A program made the translations under genes and the position numbers. A DNA stretch of 64,000 bases, taken from assembly GCA_946565805.1 (NCBI GenBank), contig CAMNWO010000002.1, positions 62,001 to 126,000 of the forward strand, in the 5' to 3' direction. This document shows positions 17,104 to 26,896 of this stretch, piece by piece; the stretch's first letter is position 1, and every line of letters begins with the position of its first letter. Origin of the DNA: an uncultured Clostridium sp. (GTDB lineage Bacteria; Bacillota; Clostridia; TANB77; CAG-508). The notes under the pieces are model-generated. The model saw only the letters and a list, made by a program, of their open reading frames with translations, had not been told where the DNA came from and ran no database searches.

Positions 17104-19260
17104 ATGGGAAACATCGTATTATTAGACGAATTAACGATCAACCAAATAGCTGCTGGAGAAGTAATTGAAAGACCAGCATCTGTTATCAAAGAAATGGTAG
17201 AAAACTCTATTGATGCAGGAGCAACCAATATAACTGTAGAAATCAAAAATGGAGGAATTTCATATATAAAAGTAACAGACAATGGAAAAGGAATTGCACA
17301 AGACGATTTAGAAATCGCTTTTGAAAGACATGCTACTAGCAAAATTAGAAGCGCAGATGATTTAAGTACTGTTACCTCTATGGGATTTAGAGGAGAGGCA
17401 TTAGCAAGTATTGCGGCAATTAGTAAGGTAGAAATGATATCCAAAACAAAGGAACAAGAAACTGGTTACAAAGTGGTAGTAGAAGGAGGAGATATTCTAG
17501 AAAAAGAAGAAACAGGATGTCAAACGGGAACCTCTATTACGGTTCAAAATTTATTTTACAATACACCAGTAAGATACAAATTCTTAAAAAAAGATTACAC
17601 AGAAGCAGGATACATCGAAGATGCAATCACCAGAATTGCTTTAGTAAATCCAAACATAGCAATCAAATTAATTAATACAGGAAAAACCATAATCCAAACT
17701 AATGGAAGAGGAGACTTAAAAAGCGTGGTTTATAGTATCTATGGAAAAGATGTAGCCAATGGAATTACTGAAGTAAATTATCAATATGAAACCATTACCA
17801 TTTCAGGAGTGATTGGAAAACCAGAAATTGCTAGGTCAAATCGTTCCAACCAATTATTCTTCGTCAATAAAAGATACATCAAAGATAAAATTTTAACATC
17901 TGCAACAGAACAAGCCTATAAAGGATTAATCCCAATTGGAAAATTTGGTTTTGTGATTCTAAATATGGAAATGAACCCAGCAAAAGTAGATGTGAATGTC
18001 CATCCAGCTAAATTGGAAGTTCGTTTCGAAGAGGAAAATAAAGTATTTCAAGCTATTTACCATGCTATTAAAGATACCTTGTTAAAAAGTGAATTAGTAG
18101 TAAATACAAGTGAAAGTCCAAGAGAAGTTAGCTTTGAAGAAAGATTAAAAAATATTAGAGAAGCCAAAAAAGAAAGTCAAAGCAATGGATTATTTGGTTT
18201 TAGAAAGCAAAATGAAAAACAAATAGAAGAATATACAGAGCAAGAAAGTAACATCAAAACGAATGGAATGGAAGAAACAAAAGTAGAAACAGAAGCAGAA
18301 GCAGGAAAACCAATGGATACGACAGATGTATTAGAACAACTAAAAGAAATGAGGAAAAAAATAGAAAAAGAGCTAGAAGAAAAAGAAATAAAACCAGTCA
18401 TGTTAAATGACATAAAAACAGAATATAAATTAGAAACAGAAGAAGCTGAACAAAAGGAAACAAGGGAGAAGACGGAAGAGCCAGAAATAAAAGAGGAATT
18501 TAAAGAAATTAAACAAAAAATAGAAGATTTAAATAACAATCCGCAAGTAGTATCCAATGATTTTAATGAAATGTATAATAAATTATTTGGAACTACGCCA
18601 GTAGAGACAAAGCAAACCGAAGAAAAGATTGATATGATAAAAGATAATGTATCAGTATTTGAGGAGACAGAAGAATTTCAAAAACCAACTTATAAATTTG
18701 TAGGAATTGTATTTAACACTTATATTATATTAGAGATTGATAAAGAAATGTATATCTTGGACCAACATGCAGCACATGAAAGAATTATGTATGAAAAAGT
18801 AAAGAAAAATTACTATAGTGAAAAAAGTAAAGATTCACAAATGCTACTATTACCAGATGTTATAACTTTATCTCACAAAGAAATGGAAATTGCAAAAGAG
18901 AACTTAAAAATGTTTGAACAAGCAGGATTTAGCTTAGAAGAATTTGGCGAAAATACGATAAAGTTAATGGGAGTTCCAACTGTATGTATAGACTTAGATA
19001 CCAAAGAACTATTTTTAGAAACATTAGACGAAATCAATACAGTAGCTAGAACAGCAAAACAAGAAAAAGAAGAAAAATTCATTGCAACCGTTGCTTGTAA
19101 AGCATCAGTAAAAGCTAATATGGCATTAGATAAAAAAGAAGTAGAGGCATTAATGGACAAATTATTAGAATTGCCAAATCCATTTACTTGCCCACATGGA
19201 AGACCAACTGTAATCAAAATGACCAAATATGATATTGAAAGGAAGTTTGCTAGAAAATGA
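17104..19260 (+). CDS. mutL: MutL DNA mismatch-repair protein
   Basis: 718 residues. GHKL ATPase motifs: AAGEVIERPASVIKEMVENS, DNGKGI near residue 60, FRGEALASI near 98. The transducer domain has KVDVNVHPAKLEVRF. A long acidic linker (residues about 340-510) follows. The C-terminal endonuclease domain has DQHAAHERIMYEK and CPHGRP, so this is the nicking-type MutL of bacteria without MutH. No mutS is in the window. ATG with AAAGGAAGG upstream. The next gene overlaps its stop by four bases. Confidence 0.96.
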   Translation: MGNIVLLDELTINQIAAGEVIERPASVIKEMVENSIDAGATNITVEIKNGGISYIKVTDNGKGIAQDDLEIAFERHATSKIRSADDLSTVTSMGFRGEALASIAAISKVEMISKTKEQETGYKVVVEGGDILEKEETGCQTGTSITVQNLFYNTPVRYKFLKKDYTEAGYIEDAITRIALVNPNIAIKLINTGKTIIQTNGRGDLKSVVYSIYGKDVANGITEVNYQYETITISGVIGKPEIARSNRSNQLFFVNKRYIKDKILTSATEQAYKGLIPIGKFGFVILNMEMNPAKVDVNVHPAKLEVRFEEENKVFQAIYHAIKDTLLKSELVVNTSESPREVSFEERLKNIREAKKESQSNGLFGFRKQNEKQIEEYTEQESNIKTNGMEETKVETEAEAGKPMDTTDVLEQLKEMRKKIEKELEEKEIKPVMLNDIKTEYKLETEEAEQKETREKTEEPEIKEEFKEIKQKIEDLNNNPQVVSNDFNEMYNKLFGTTPVETKQTEEKIDMIKDNVSVFEETEEFQKPTYKFVGIVFNTYIILEIDKEMYILDQHAAHERIMYEKVKKNYYSEKSKDSQMLLLPDVITLSHKEMEIAKENLKMFEQAGFSLEEFGENTIKLMGVPTVCIDLDTKELFLETLDEINTVARTAKQEKEEKFIATVACKASVKANMALDKKEVEALMDKLLELPNPFTCPHGRPTVIKMTKYDIERKFARK

Positions 19261-19685
19261 TATTTATTATAATGATAGCACTTGTTATTTACTTTGTTTT
19301 AATTGCCTGGACTTGGCAAAGTTTAGGATTTATTGAAAAAAACAAAAAGGTAGTTTTTATCATAGTAGGAATAATTATCATGTATGCAATAACATGGATA
19401 ATTTATCAAATAACAAAAGTGGGAGTAGAATATCCAAATGAAGAAATGAAAAATAGTATCCAAAATATACTAGTAGCTATTTTTACAGGAATTAATGGAA
19501 TGATTATTATGCCACAAATTGGAAAAATGCTAGATAAAATAAACGAAGACGAGATGAAAAAACAAGAATTTACGAAAAAACTAATCATATTAATGATAGT
19601 TTTTGTAATAAGTATCATGATTGAAATCGGGTATATGAAAGATACACAACAAGGAATTGTAAAGATATATCATACTATGCAATAA
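19257..19685 (+). CDS. Four-helix membrane protein, unknown
   Basis: 142 residues with four hydrophobic helices (2-18, 28-52, 66-88, 104-124) and a lysine/glutamate loop between the third and fourth. No motif recognised. The ATGA overlap with mutL shows translational coupling. The same operon continues to miaA. Confidence 0.7.
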   Translation: MIFIIMIALVIYFVLIAWTWQSLGFIEKNKKVVFIIVGIIIMYAITWIIYQITKVGVEYPNEEMKNSIQNILVAIFTGINGMIIMPQIGKMLDKINEDEMKKQEFTKKLIILMIVFVISIMIEIGYMKDTQQGIVKIYHTMQ

Positions 19686-19709
19686 AAATTGGCAAATAAG
19701 GAGGCAAAT

Positions 19710-20621
19710 ATGGAAAAAGTAATCGTAATATGTGGACCAACAGCTTCTGGGAAAACTGGCTTATCAATTGAATTGGCAAAAAGAATAAAGGGGGAAGTCA
19801 TATCAGCAGATTCGATGCAAATCTATCAAGAGATGGATATTGGAACAGCTAAGCCAAACAAAGAAGAACAACAAGGTGTTAAACATTATTTAATGGATTT
19901 TGTTTCACCAGAGGAAAGATATAGTGTAGCAGATTACAAACGAGATGCCAAACAAGCTATTAAAGAAATATTGAAAAAAGGAAAGACCCCTATTGTAGTA
20001 GGAGGAACAGGTTTATATGTGGATAGCTTGATTTATGAAATCGAATATCCAAATATCGAATTTGATGAAGCATATCGAACGGAATTAGAGCAAAGAGTGA
20101 AAGCAGAAGGCTTGGAAAAATTGTATGAAGAGGCAGAAAAAATAGATCCAGAAGCCACTAAAAAGATTAGCGAAAATGATGAAAAAAGAATTCTTAGAAT
20201 ATTAGAGATTTATCATGCAACAGGGAAGACAAAGACGCAACAGGAAGTGGAATCTAGAAAGAATCCTGTTGAATATGACTATCAAGTATATGCTTTAAAA
20301 TGGGATAGAGAATTACTATATGAAAGAATTAATAAAAGAGTGGATTTAATGTTAGAACAAGGATTGGTTGAAGAAGTACAGGGAATTATAAAAAGACATC
20401 AAAAATTTCCAACCGCTATGCAAGGATTAGGATATAAAGAAGTAGTAGAATTTCTAAAGGGAAATACAACCCAAGAAGAAATGATTGAAAAAATAAAAAT
20501 GGAAACAAGAAGATATGCAAAAAGACAAATGACATGGTTTCGAAAAAATAAACAAACAATATGGCTAGATGGACAAGCTAGCATACCAGAAAATATTGAA
20601 ATTATTTTGGAGGGATTTTAA
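19710..20621 (+). CDS. miaA: MiaA, tRNA dimethylallyltransferase
   Basis: 303 residues; transfers dimethylallyl to A37 of tRNAs reading UNN codons. P-loop CGPTASGKTGLS, SADSMQIYQEMDIGTAKP with the catalytic Asp, GGTGLYVDSLIYE, and the C-terminal YAKRQMTWFRK are all seen. Start at ATG 19710 with AAGGAGG upstream. mutL-x-miaA order is common in Clostridia, where hfq often follows but does not here. Confidence 0.96.
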   Translation: MEKVIVICGPTASGKTGLSIELAKRIKGEVISADSMQIYQEMDIGTAKPNKEEQQGVKHYLMDFVSPEERYSVADYKRDAKQAIKEILKKGKTPIVVGGTGLYVDSLIYEIEYPNIEFDEAYRTELEQRVKAEGLEKLYEEAEKIDPEATKKISENDEKRILRILEIYHATGKTKTQQEVESRKNPVEYDYQVYALKWDRELLYERINKRVDLMLEQGLVEEVQGIIKRHQKFPTAMQGLGYKEVVEFLKGNTTQEEMIEKIKMETRRYAKRQMTWFRKNKQTIWLDGQASIPENIEIILEGF

Positions 20622-21864
20622 TTGAAACAAGTATCATCTTCAAAAAAGAAGAAAATAATTATATATGCTACATTAGTTGCTATTTCAATTTATGTTGCTT
20701 ATGCTATTTACTTATTAGTTAAACAGCCGACTGATACTTTTACGATAGAAGAGGGAAAACTATATCAAGAAGAAACTGATATTGGTTATGTGATTCGAAA
20801 TGAAAAAGTTGTAAAAGGACAAAATTACAAAAACGGAATGATGCCAATCAAATCAGAAGGAGAAAGAGCGGCAAAGAATGAAAATATTTTTCGATATTAT
20901 AGTAGCAATGAAGAAAATTTAAAAAAGAAGATAGAAGATCTAGATAATAAAATACAAGAAGTAATGTTAAATGATACCAGTTTATTTACTTCTGATATGA
21001 AATTATTAGAAAATCAGATTGATGAGAAAGTAGAAGATATTAATAAAATACAAGATAGCACGAAATTAGCAGAATATAAAAAACAAATTAATTCTTATGT
21101 AACTAAAAAAGCACAAATTGCAGGAGATTTAAGCCCAAAAGGTTCTTATTTAAATCAACTAATAGAAGAAAGAAAAGGTTATGAAAGCCAATTAAATGCA
21201 GGGGCAGAATATGTAAAAGCACCAATGAGTGGAATTGTATCTTATAAAGTGGATGGCTTAGAAGAAACGCTAACACCAGAAAACTTTAGTTCATTAAGTA
21301 AAGAATACTTAGAAAGCTTAGAATTAAAGACAGGGAAGCTAGTGGCAACTAGTGAAGAAAGTGGAAAAGTGATTGATAATTTTTGTTGCTATATCGTAAC
21401 TATTTCTTCGTCTGAAGAAGCGAAAAAAGCAGAAGTTGGACAAAAAATAAAAATCAGATTATCCAATAATATTGAGATACCAGCAGAAATAACCAATATT
21501 ATTAAAGAAAATGATACAGAAGTTGCTATGATATTAAAAATAGAAAAACAAATACAAGAATTAATTAATTATAGAAAAATATCATTTGATTTAATTTGGT
21601 GGGATGATTCAGGATTAAAAGTGCCAAATCAAGCGATTGTAAAAGAAGACAACTTGAATTATGTGGTAAGAAACCGAGCACGGATATTTGAGTAAAATAT
21701 TAGTAAAGATAAAAAAAGAAGGAGAAAAATATTCTATTGTAGAAACTTACTCAACAGAAGAACTGAAAGAATTGGGATTTTCAAATGAACAAATTGTAAG
21801 GTATAAAAAAATATCACTGTATGATGAAATAATGTTAAATCCAAATTTAGAAAATCTGGACTAA
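20622..21864 (+). CDS. HlyD-like membrane-fusion/adaptor protein, read through a +1 shift
   Basis: TTG start directly after miaA (GGAGGG site). N-terminal helix at 12-33, then a coiled-coil hairpin (KKKIEDLDNKIQE, LAEYKKQINSYV) set in a lipoyl-type split (YVKAPMSGIVSYKVDG). CGG at 21681-21683 (codon 354) ends the zero frame four codons later. Skipping C21681 gives VVRNRA-GYLSKILVKI, the usual final strand pattern, and the gene runs to 21864: 353 + 60 = 413 residues. Such proteins precede sepF in several Clostridia. Partner transporter not visible. Confidence 0.78.
21678..21684 (+). other. CGG +1 frameshift site in the HlyD-like gene
   Basis: GCA CGG A; zero-frame TAA four codons on. GGA at 21682-21684 restores the RAGYLSK segment. 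Confidence 0.83.
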
Positions 21865-21918
21865 ATATTACGAAAATATTACAAAAATATTAAAAAACAA
21901 TAACATTCATGAAAAATA

Positions 21919-21947
21919 TTGACAATTTTGTAAAAAAAGTAGATACT
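21919..21947 (+). promoter_or_regulatory. Promoter of sepF
   Basis: TTGACA at 21919-21924, 17-base spacer, GATACT at 21942-21947; 42 bases before the sepF start. Confidence 0.6.
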
Positions 21948-21988
21948 TAAGAAAACAAAACAAAGGAAGTATTTTAGGAGGTTTTTTT

Positions 21989-22465
21989 ATGTCAGGAGCA
22001 TTAATGGACAAAGTATGGGGTCTATTTGGAATGGACACAGCAGAGGAAGAAGAATACGAAGAAGAAAACGTATATGATTATGAAGATGAGGAAGAAGAAA
22101 TAGAAGATAAAAAATTATTTGGAAGAAGAAATAAAGTGGTAGCTATGCCACAAGCACAAACCAATGCTATAAAAATGGTAATATCACAACCAACGACATT
22201 TGAACAATCAGATGAAATTTGTAGTTTCTTAAAAGAGAAAAAATCTGTTATTGTTAATTTGGAATATGTAAATAAAGATGTTGCAAGAAGAATTGTGGAC
22301 TTTATTAGTGGTGGAGTATATGCATTAGATGGATACATCCAAAAAGTATCAAATTCTATCTTTTTAGTAGCACCATCTAACTATGAGATTACAAATGAAA
22401 TGGCAAGAGAAGAAATGAAAAGTAAACTATCTGTTTCATGGTTAAAAAACAACGGAGTAAATTAG
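21989..22465 (+). CDS. sepF: SepF cell-division protein
   Basis: 158 residues. SepF anchors FtsZ filaments to the membrane and arranges the Z ring. The N-terminal amphipathic helix MSGALMDKVWGLFGM is the membrane-binding part, followed by a very acidic linker (residues 19-42) and the SepF core with SVIVNLEYVNKDVARRIVDFISGG. ATG with GGAGG upstream. divIVA follows after 24 bases. Confidence 0.95.
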   Translation: MSGALMDKVWGLFGMDTAEEEEYEEENVYDYEDEEEEIEDKKLFGRRNKVVAMPQAQTNAIKMVISQPTTFEQSDEICSFLKEKKSVIVNLEYVNKDVARRIVDFISGGVYALDGYIQKVSNSIFLVAPSNYEITNEMAREEMKSKLSVSWLKNNGVN

Positions 22466-22489
22466 TCCGTCTATTTAAGGAGGAAAATA

Positions 22490-22946
22490 ATGATAACACC
22501 ATTAGATATCGAAAACAAGAAATTTTCAAAACAAATGATGAATGGATATAGTGTAGAAGAAGTAGACGATTTCTTAGATGATTTGACGGAAGATTATTCC
22601 AAAAATTATAAAGAAGCAACTGAATTAAAAGCAAAAGTAGAAGAATTAACACGGAAGTTTACAACACTACAAAGCAATTGAGGAAACATTGCAAAGTACT
22701 TTGCTAATGGCACAAACAACAGCAGAAGATGTAAAAAAAGTAGCAGGACAACAAGCTGAACAAATTATCAAGGAAGCAAAAGTTACTGCACAAAAACAAG
22801 TCAATGATTTAGATAATGAAATTGTCGCAAAGAGAAAAGAATTGGAAGATGTAAAAAAACAGTTTGATATCTATAAGGCAAAAATGGAATCATTATTAAT
22901 ATCTCAATTAGAATTATTAAAAGATATCAACAAACAGGATATCTAA
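22490..22946 (+). CDS. divIVA: DivIVA-family polar/septal protein, read through a +1 shift
   Basis: DivIVA marks curved membrane at the poles and septum. The start MITPLDIENKKFSKQMMNGYSVEEVDDFLD is diagnostic. CGG at 22652-22654 (codon 55) ends the zero frame nine codons later at 22681. Skipping C22652 gives EELT-GSLQHYKAIEETLQSTLLMAQTTAEDV, the DivIVA coiled coil with its MAQxTAE motif. 54 + 97 = 151 residues. Because divIVA is usually important for growth in rods, two fragments are unlikely to be the true product. Confidence 0.9.
22649..22655 (+). other. CGG +1 frameshift site in divIVA
   Basis: ACA CGG A; zero-frame TGA nine codons on. GGA at 22653-22655 restores the DivIVA coiled coil. 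Confidence 0.87.
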
Positions 22947-22967
22947 ATAGAAGAAAAACACAAAAGA

Positions 22968-22997
22968 AACTATCTATGGAAATAGATGGTTTTTTGT
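22968..22997 (+). terminator. Terminator after divIVA
   Basis: Stem ACTATCTAT / ATAGATGGT with a 4-base loop and a TTTTTT tail. Confidence 0.75.
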
Positions 22998-23076
22998 ACA
23001 TTTTGAGGAAAAATGTTACAAAATAGGGGGTATGTTACAGAACTGTTAAATGTATGTTACATTTCTATGAATACTC

Positions 23077-23104
23077 TTGACATTACAGGAAAAAAGGATA
23101 AAAT
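23077..23104 (+). promoter_or_regulatory. Promoter giving a nearly leaderless rsmD message
   Basis: TTGACA at 23077-23082, 16-base spacer, TAAAAT at 23099-23104. The rsmD ATG begins seven bases after the -10 box, where transcription should start, and there is no ribosome site. Confidence 0.6.
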
Positions 23105-23110
23105 AATGAT

Positions 23111-23671
23111 ATGAGAATTATAGGTGGAAAAGCAAAAGGAACAAAATTATATACGCTAGAAGGAAAGAATACAAGACCAACTTTAGATAGGGTAAGAGAG
23201 TCTCTATTCAATATTCTTCAACAAGAAATACGAGATAGTATCTTTTTAGACTTGTTTTCAGGAAGTGGAGCTTGTGGAATTGAAGCAGTCAGTAGAGGCG
23301 CTAAAAAAGCTATTTTATGTGATAATTCTAAACAAGCAATTCAAATTATAAAGAAGAATATAGAAAAGACACATACCAAAGAAAAAATAGAATTGTATCA
23401 AATGGATTTTAAGGAAGTATTAAAAACACAAATAAGAGAAAGTGTGGATATTATTTTTATTGATCCACCTTATCAAACTAATTTTGCTTATGAAGCTGTT
23501 AAATTATTAATACATAACAATTTATTAAAAGAAGAAAGTATCATTATAATAGAAACAGATCAAGAAGAAATAGTAAAAGAACAGTTAGAAAGTTTAAACA
23601 TAAAAATCATAGATGAGAGAAAATATGGAAGAGCATATCTTATCTTTTTAAGCCAAAAGGGAAAGGGGTAA
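23111..23671 (+). CDS. rsmD: RsmD, 16S rRNA (G966-N2) methyltransferase
   Basis: 186 residues. Starts MRIIGGKAKGTKL, then TRPTLDRVRESLFNIL, the SAM-binding FLDLFSGSGACGIEAVSRGA, and the catalytic FIDPPYQ (DPPY). Modifies G966 (E. coli numbering) of 16S rRNA. ATG 23111 follows a promoter at the spacing of a leaderless mRNA. coaD, its usual neighbour, is not found. Confidence 0.95.
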   Translation: MRIIGGKAKGTKLYTLEGKNTRPTLDRVRESLFNILQQEIRDSIFLDLFSGSGACGIEAVSRGAKKAILCDNSKQAIQIIKKNIEKTHTKEKIELYQMDFKEVLKTQIRESVDIIFIDPPYQTNFAYEAVKLLIHNNLLKEESIIIIETDQEEIVKEQLESLNIKIIDERKYGRAYLIFLSQKGKG

Positions 23672-23674
23672 ACC

Positions 23675-24178
23675 ATGGAATTATTTACATTGTTAGAAAC
23701 ATTAGAGGAAATATTAGAGACGAGTAGAAATCTACCATTTTCTTCAAAAGGGATAGTAGATAAGGAAGAAATGCTAGACTTAATAAAAGAGGTTAGATTA
23801 AAACTTCCAGATGAATTAAAACAAGCTAAATGGATTAAAGAAGAAAGACAACGTATTTTAGTAGAAGCACAAAAAGAAGCTGAAGGTATTGTGAAAGAAG
23901 CTGAAAATAGAATTATTGCTATGGTAGATGAGCATGAAATAACTAGAAAAGCTTATGATCAAAAAACAGAAATTATCGAAACAGCCAATGAAATGTCAAG
24001 AGAAATATCAAAAGGAACCAAAGAATATGCAGATAGTATTTTATCTAGTACACAAGATGTATTAGCAGGAACTTTAGAAAAACTAGGAAGTAATATGACA
24101 GAAGCATTAAACTTAATGCAAATATCGTTAGAAGATACAATAAAAACGATACAAAATAGTAGAAATGAATTAAAATAA
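23675..24178 (+). CDS. Coiled-coil protein downstream of rsmD, function unknown
   Basis: 167 residues, almost entirely helical. A central stretch (residues 50-90) IKEERQRILVEAQKEAEGIVKEAENRI resembles the stator-type (V-ATPase E/F0 b or DivIVA-like) coiled coils. No membrane segment. ATG with GAAAGGGG three bases after the rsmD stop, so they are one operon. Similar coiled-coil genes accompany rsmD in Clostridia, but I cannot name a function. Repeat A copy 5 follows directly. Confidence 0.65.
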   Translation: MELFTLLETLEEILETSRNLPFSSKGIVDKEEMLDLIKEVRLKLPDELKQAKWIKEERQRILVEAQKEAEGIVKEAENRIIAMVDEHEITRKAYDQKTEIIETANEMSREISKGTKEYADSILSSTQDVLAGTLEKLGSNMTEALNLMQISLEDTIKTIQNSRNELK

Positions 24179-24188
24179 GGGGACAATT

Positions 24189-24388
24189 GGGGACGTTTCT
24201 CTTTGCTCCTTTTGGTGCAATTAGGGACACATCTTTTGAGACAGTGGGGACACCCCTTTTCTGTCTCATTTAATTTTTTATTGTAACAAATATTTTACTA
24301 ATTTAAAATGAGACAGAAAAGGGGTGTCCCCACTGTCTCAAAAGATGTGTCCCTAATTGCACCAAAAGGAGCAAAGAGAAACGTCCCC
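24189..24388. repeat. 82-bp perfect composite inverted repeat (families A and B)
   Basis: Arms 24189-24270 and 24307-24388 are exact reverse complements, spaced by 36 bases. Each arm is a family A unit (GGGGACGTTTC to GGGACACATCTTTTG) followed by a family B unit (GAGACAGTGGGGACACCCC to GTCTCATT). As RNA it would form a very long hairpin between the coiled-coil gene and ftsK. Confidence 0.9.
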
Positions 24389-24415
24389 ATTGCCCAAATA
24401 AGGATGGTGTGAAAA

Positions 24416-26860
24416 ATGGCAAAAAAAAGAAGATATAAAAAGAAAAAAAATAGAGCAAGTAAAGCAGATGTAACAGTAGTAACTTTAATTATATTAAGCA
24501 TTCTTTTGGCAGTTTTAATCTATACTAAATCTGGTGTAGTAGGAGTAAAACTAAATGAAATATTAGGTGGATTAATAGGAATTGTACAATATATATTACC
24601 AATTGGAATTTTTGTGATAGCCATTAAGCTAGCTTCAGAGGGAAGTGAAGAATTAAATCCAAAATTAATTCAATATGGAATTTTATTAGTAAGCTTGTGT
24701 ATTGTATGTAGTGTTTTTCAAATTTCAGCAGGTGAATTACCAACTAATAAAGAATTATCAGAAGTAGTAAAAGATGCCTATTTTTTAGGTTCGCAAAATA
24801 AAGGTGGAGGAGCATTGGGAGCTTGTGGAGCAGTTCCACTTACCAAGTTATTAGGAAATATAGGAGCGATTATTCTTTGTTTAGGAATTGCCACGATATT
24901 AATTGTATTTACTTTTAGAATTAATTTGTCAGAAATTATTAATGGAATGTTAGAAAGAGCAGAAGAAAGAAAAGAAGAACGATTAGCTAATAGAGCAGAA
25001 CTGCGTAAACAAAGAGAAAAGGAAGGTAGAGAAACACCACAAGAACGTAGAAAAAGACAAAGAGAAGAACGATTAGCGCAAAAAGAATTGGAAAAACAAG
25101 AAAGAAATGAAATGGGAGAGCAAATAAAAATCAACTTTGGTGGAAGAATTGTGGATAACACAGATGAAAAAGTAGGATTAAAGAAATATGACCACAGTGA
25201 AGACGACTTAGAACCATTAACAAAACAGACAAAATCAAAATTATTGGCAAAGCAAGAACAAAAGCAAGAGGCAGAGCCAGATGTTATTGAAAGTAATTTA
25301 TTTAAAGATGTAGAAGAACAAAAGGAAGAGAAGAAAAGGGCAGTTCTTCAATTAGAACATGCAATGACAGTAGAAGATGAACATTATGAATATCCACCAC
25401 TAGAAATTTTAAGTAAGCCAAACAAAAAAGGACTAAAAGGTGGTGCGAAAGCTTTAACAGATACAGCAACGAAATTACAAAAAACATTATATAGTTTTGG
25501 TGTATCAGCCAAAGTAGAAAATGTATCAGTTGGACCTGCGATTACTAGATATGAATTGAAACCAGCAGAAGGAGTTCGTGTTAGCAAAATTGCTAATTTA
25601 GCAGATGATATCGCCCTTAACTTAGCAGCAGAAACTATTAGAATTGAAGCACCAATTCCAGGAAAACAAGCAGTAGGAATTGAAGTACCTAATACCGCAA
25701 GAGAAGCTGTACATCTAAGAGAAGTATTAGATAGTGATGTATTTAAAGAAAATGATTCTAAGTTAGCCATAGCCTTAGGAAAAGATGTAGCTGGAGATGT
25801 TCAATTAGCTGATATTAGTAAAATGCCACATGTTTTAATTGCTGGTTCTACTGGCTCAGGGAAAAGTGTATGTATTAATACTATAATTACTAGTATTATT
25901 TATCATGCTAAACCAAGTGAAGTGAAATTTGTTATGGTAGACCCCAAAGTAGTAGAATTATCTGTATATAATGGAATACCACATCTTTTAATTCCAGTTG
26001 TAACAGATCCTAGAAAGGCTGCAGGTGCCTTAGCATGGGCGGTGCAGGAAATGGATAATCGATACAATCTATTTGCCGAAAAAGGAGTAAGAGATTTAAA
26101 AGGGTATAACAAAGCCATTGAAAAAGAAGATGATGTAGGAAAATTACCACAAATTGTAATTATTGTAGACGAGTTAGCAGACTTAATGATGGTAGCCAAA
26201 AATGATGTTGAAGATGCTATTTGTCGATTGGCACAAAAAGCAAGAGCTGCAGGAATGCACTTAGTAATTGCAACCCAAAGACCATCTGTTGACGTTATAA
26301 CAGGTCTAATTAAAGCTAATGTACCATCTAGAATAGCTTTTGCGGTATCTTCACAAGTAGACTCTAGAACTATATTAGATAGCGTAGGAGCTGAGAAGCT
26401 ATTGGGAAAAGGAGATATGTTATATTTTCCAGCAGGAGCACCAAAACCATCTAGAGTGCAAGGCGCTTTTGTAACAGATGACGAAGTAGAAAAAATAGTA
26501 GATTTTGTAAAATCAAATGGAACAGCAACCTATAGTGAAGATATATTAGAAAGCATTGAAAATAGTAACAAAACAGATAAAGAACTAGCGACAGAAGCAA
26601 GTGAAGAGGATGACACAGATCCATTTTTAATGGATGCTATTCAAACAGTAGTAGAAACAGGACAAGCGTCAACATCTTTTATCCAAAGAAGATTTAAAGT
26701 AGGATATGCAAGAGCTGGAAGAATTATAGATCAAATGGAAGAAAGAGGTGTTATCTCTGGTTACCAGGGAAGTAAGCCAAGAGAAGTTCTTATGACTTTA
26801 GACAGATGGAATGAGCTAAAAATGGGAACAAGTGAACAAAGCTCAGGAGATGACACTTAA
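24416..26860 (+). CDS. ftsK: FtsK/SpoIIIE DNA translocase
   Basis: 814 residues. Four N-terminal membrane helices (about 18-40, 52-75, 82-100, 133-158). A charged arginine/glutamate-rich linker (180-300) follows. The motor has DVAGDVQLADISKMPHVLIAG, Walker A AGSTGSGKSV, and Walker B IIVDELADLMM. The C-terminal gamma winged helix is TSFIQRRFKVGYARAGRIID. It pumps chromosome DNA through the septum at division or sporulation; FtsK and SpoIIIE cannot be separated by eye. ATG after a weak GGATGGTG site following the large hairpin. Confidence 0.95.
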   Translation: MAKKRRYKKKKNRASKADVTVVTLIILSILLAVLIYTKSGVVGVKLNEILGGLIGIVQYILPIGIFVIAIKLASEGSEELNPKLIQYGILLVSLCIVCSVFQISAGELPTNKELSEVVKDAYFLGSQNKGGGALGACGAVPLTKLLGNIGAIILCLGIATILIVFTFRINLSEIINGMLERAEERKEERLANRAELRKQREKEGRETPQERRKRQREERLAQKELEKQERNEMGEQIKINFGGRIVDNTDEKVGLKKYDHSEDDLEPLTKQTKSKLLAKQEQKQEAEPDVIESNLFKDVEEQKEEKKRAVLQLEHAMTVEDEHYEYPPLEILSKPNKKGLKGGAKALTDTATKLQKTLYSFGVSAKVENVSVGPAITRYELKPAEGVRVSKIANLADDIALNLAAETIRIEAPIPGKQAVGIEVPNTAREAVHLREVLDSDVFKENDSKLAIALGKDVAGDVQLADISKMPHVLIAGSTGSGKSVCINTIITSIIYHAKPSEVKFVMVDPKVVELSVYNGIPHLLIPVVTDPRKAAGALAWAVQEMDNRYNLFAEKGVRDLKGYNKAIEKEDDVGKLPQIVIIVDELADLMMVAKNDVEDAICRLAQKARAAGMHLVIATQRPSVDVITGLIKANVPSRIAFAVSSQVDSRTILDSVGAEKLLGKGDMLYFPAGAPKPSRVQGAFVTDDEVEKIVDFVKSNGTATYSEDILESIENSNKTDKELATEASEEDDTDPFLMDAIQTVVETGQASTSFIQRRFKVGYARAGRIIDQMEERGVISGYQGSKPREVLMTLDRWNELKMGTSEQSSGDDT

Positions 26861-26896
26861 AATTCCTGTTTCAGGAATAGAGGGGAAGCTAATAAG

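Noticed and set aside
24189..24388. CRISPR array or integron attC site
   Set aside because: No regular spaced direct repeats or cas genes; it is a single inverted repeat with a 36-base spacer.
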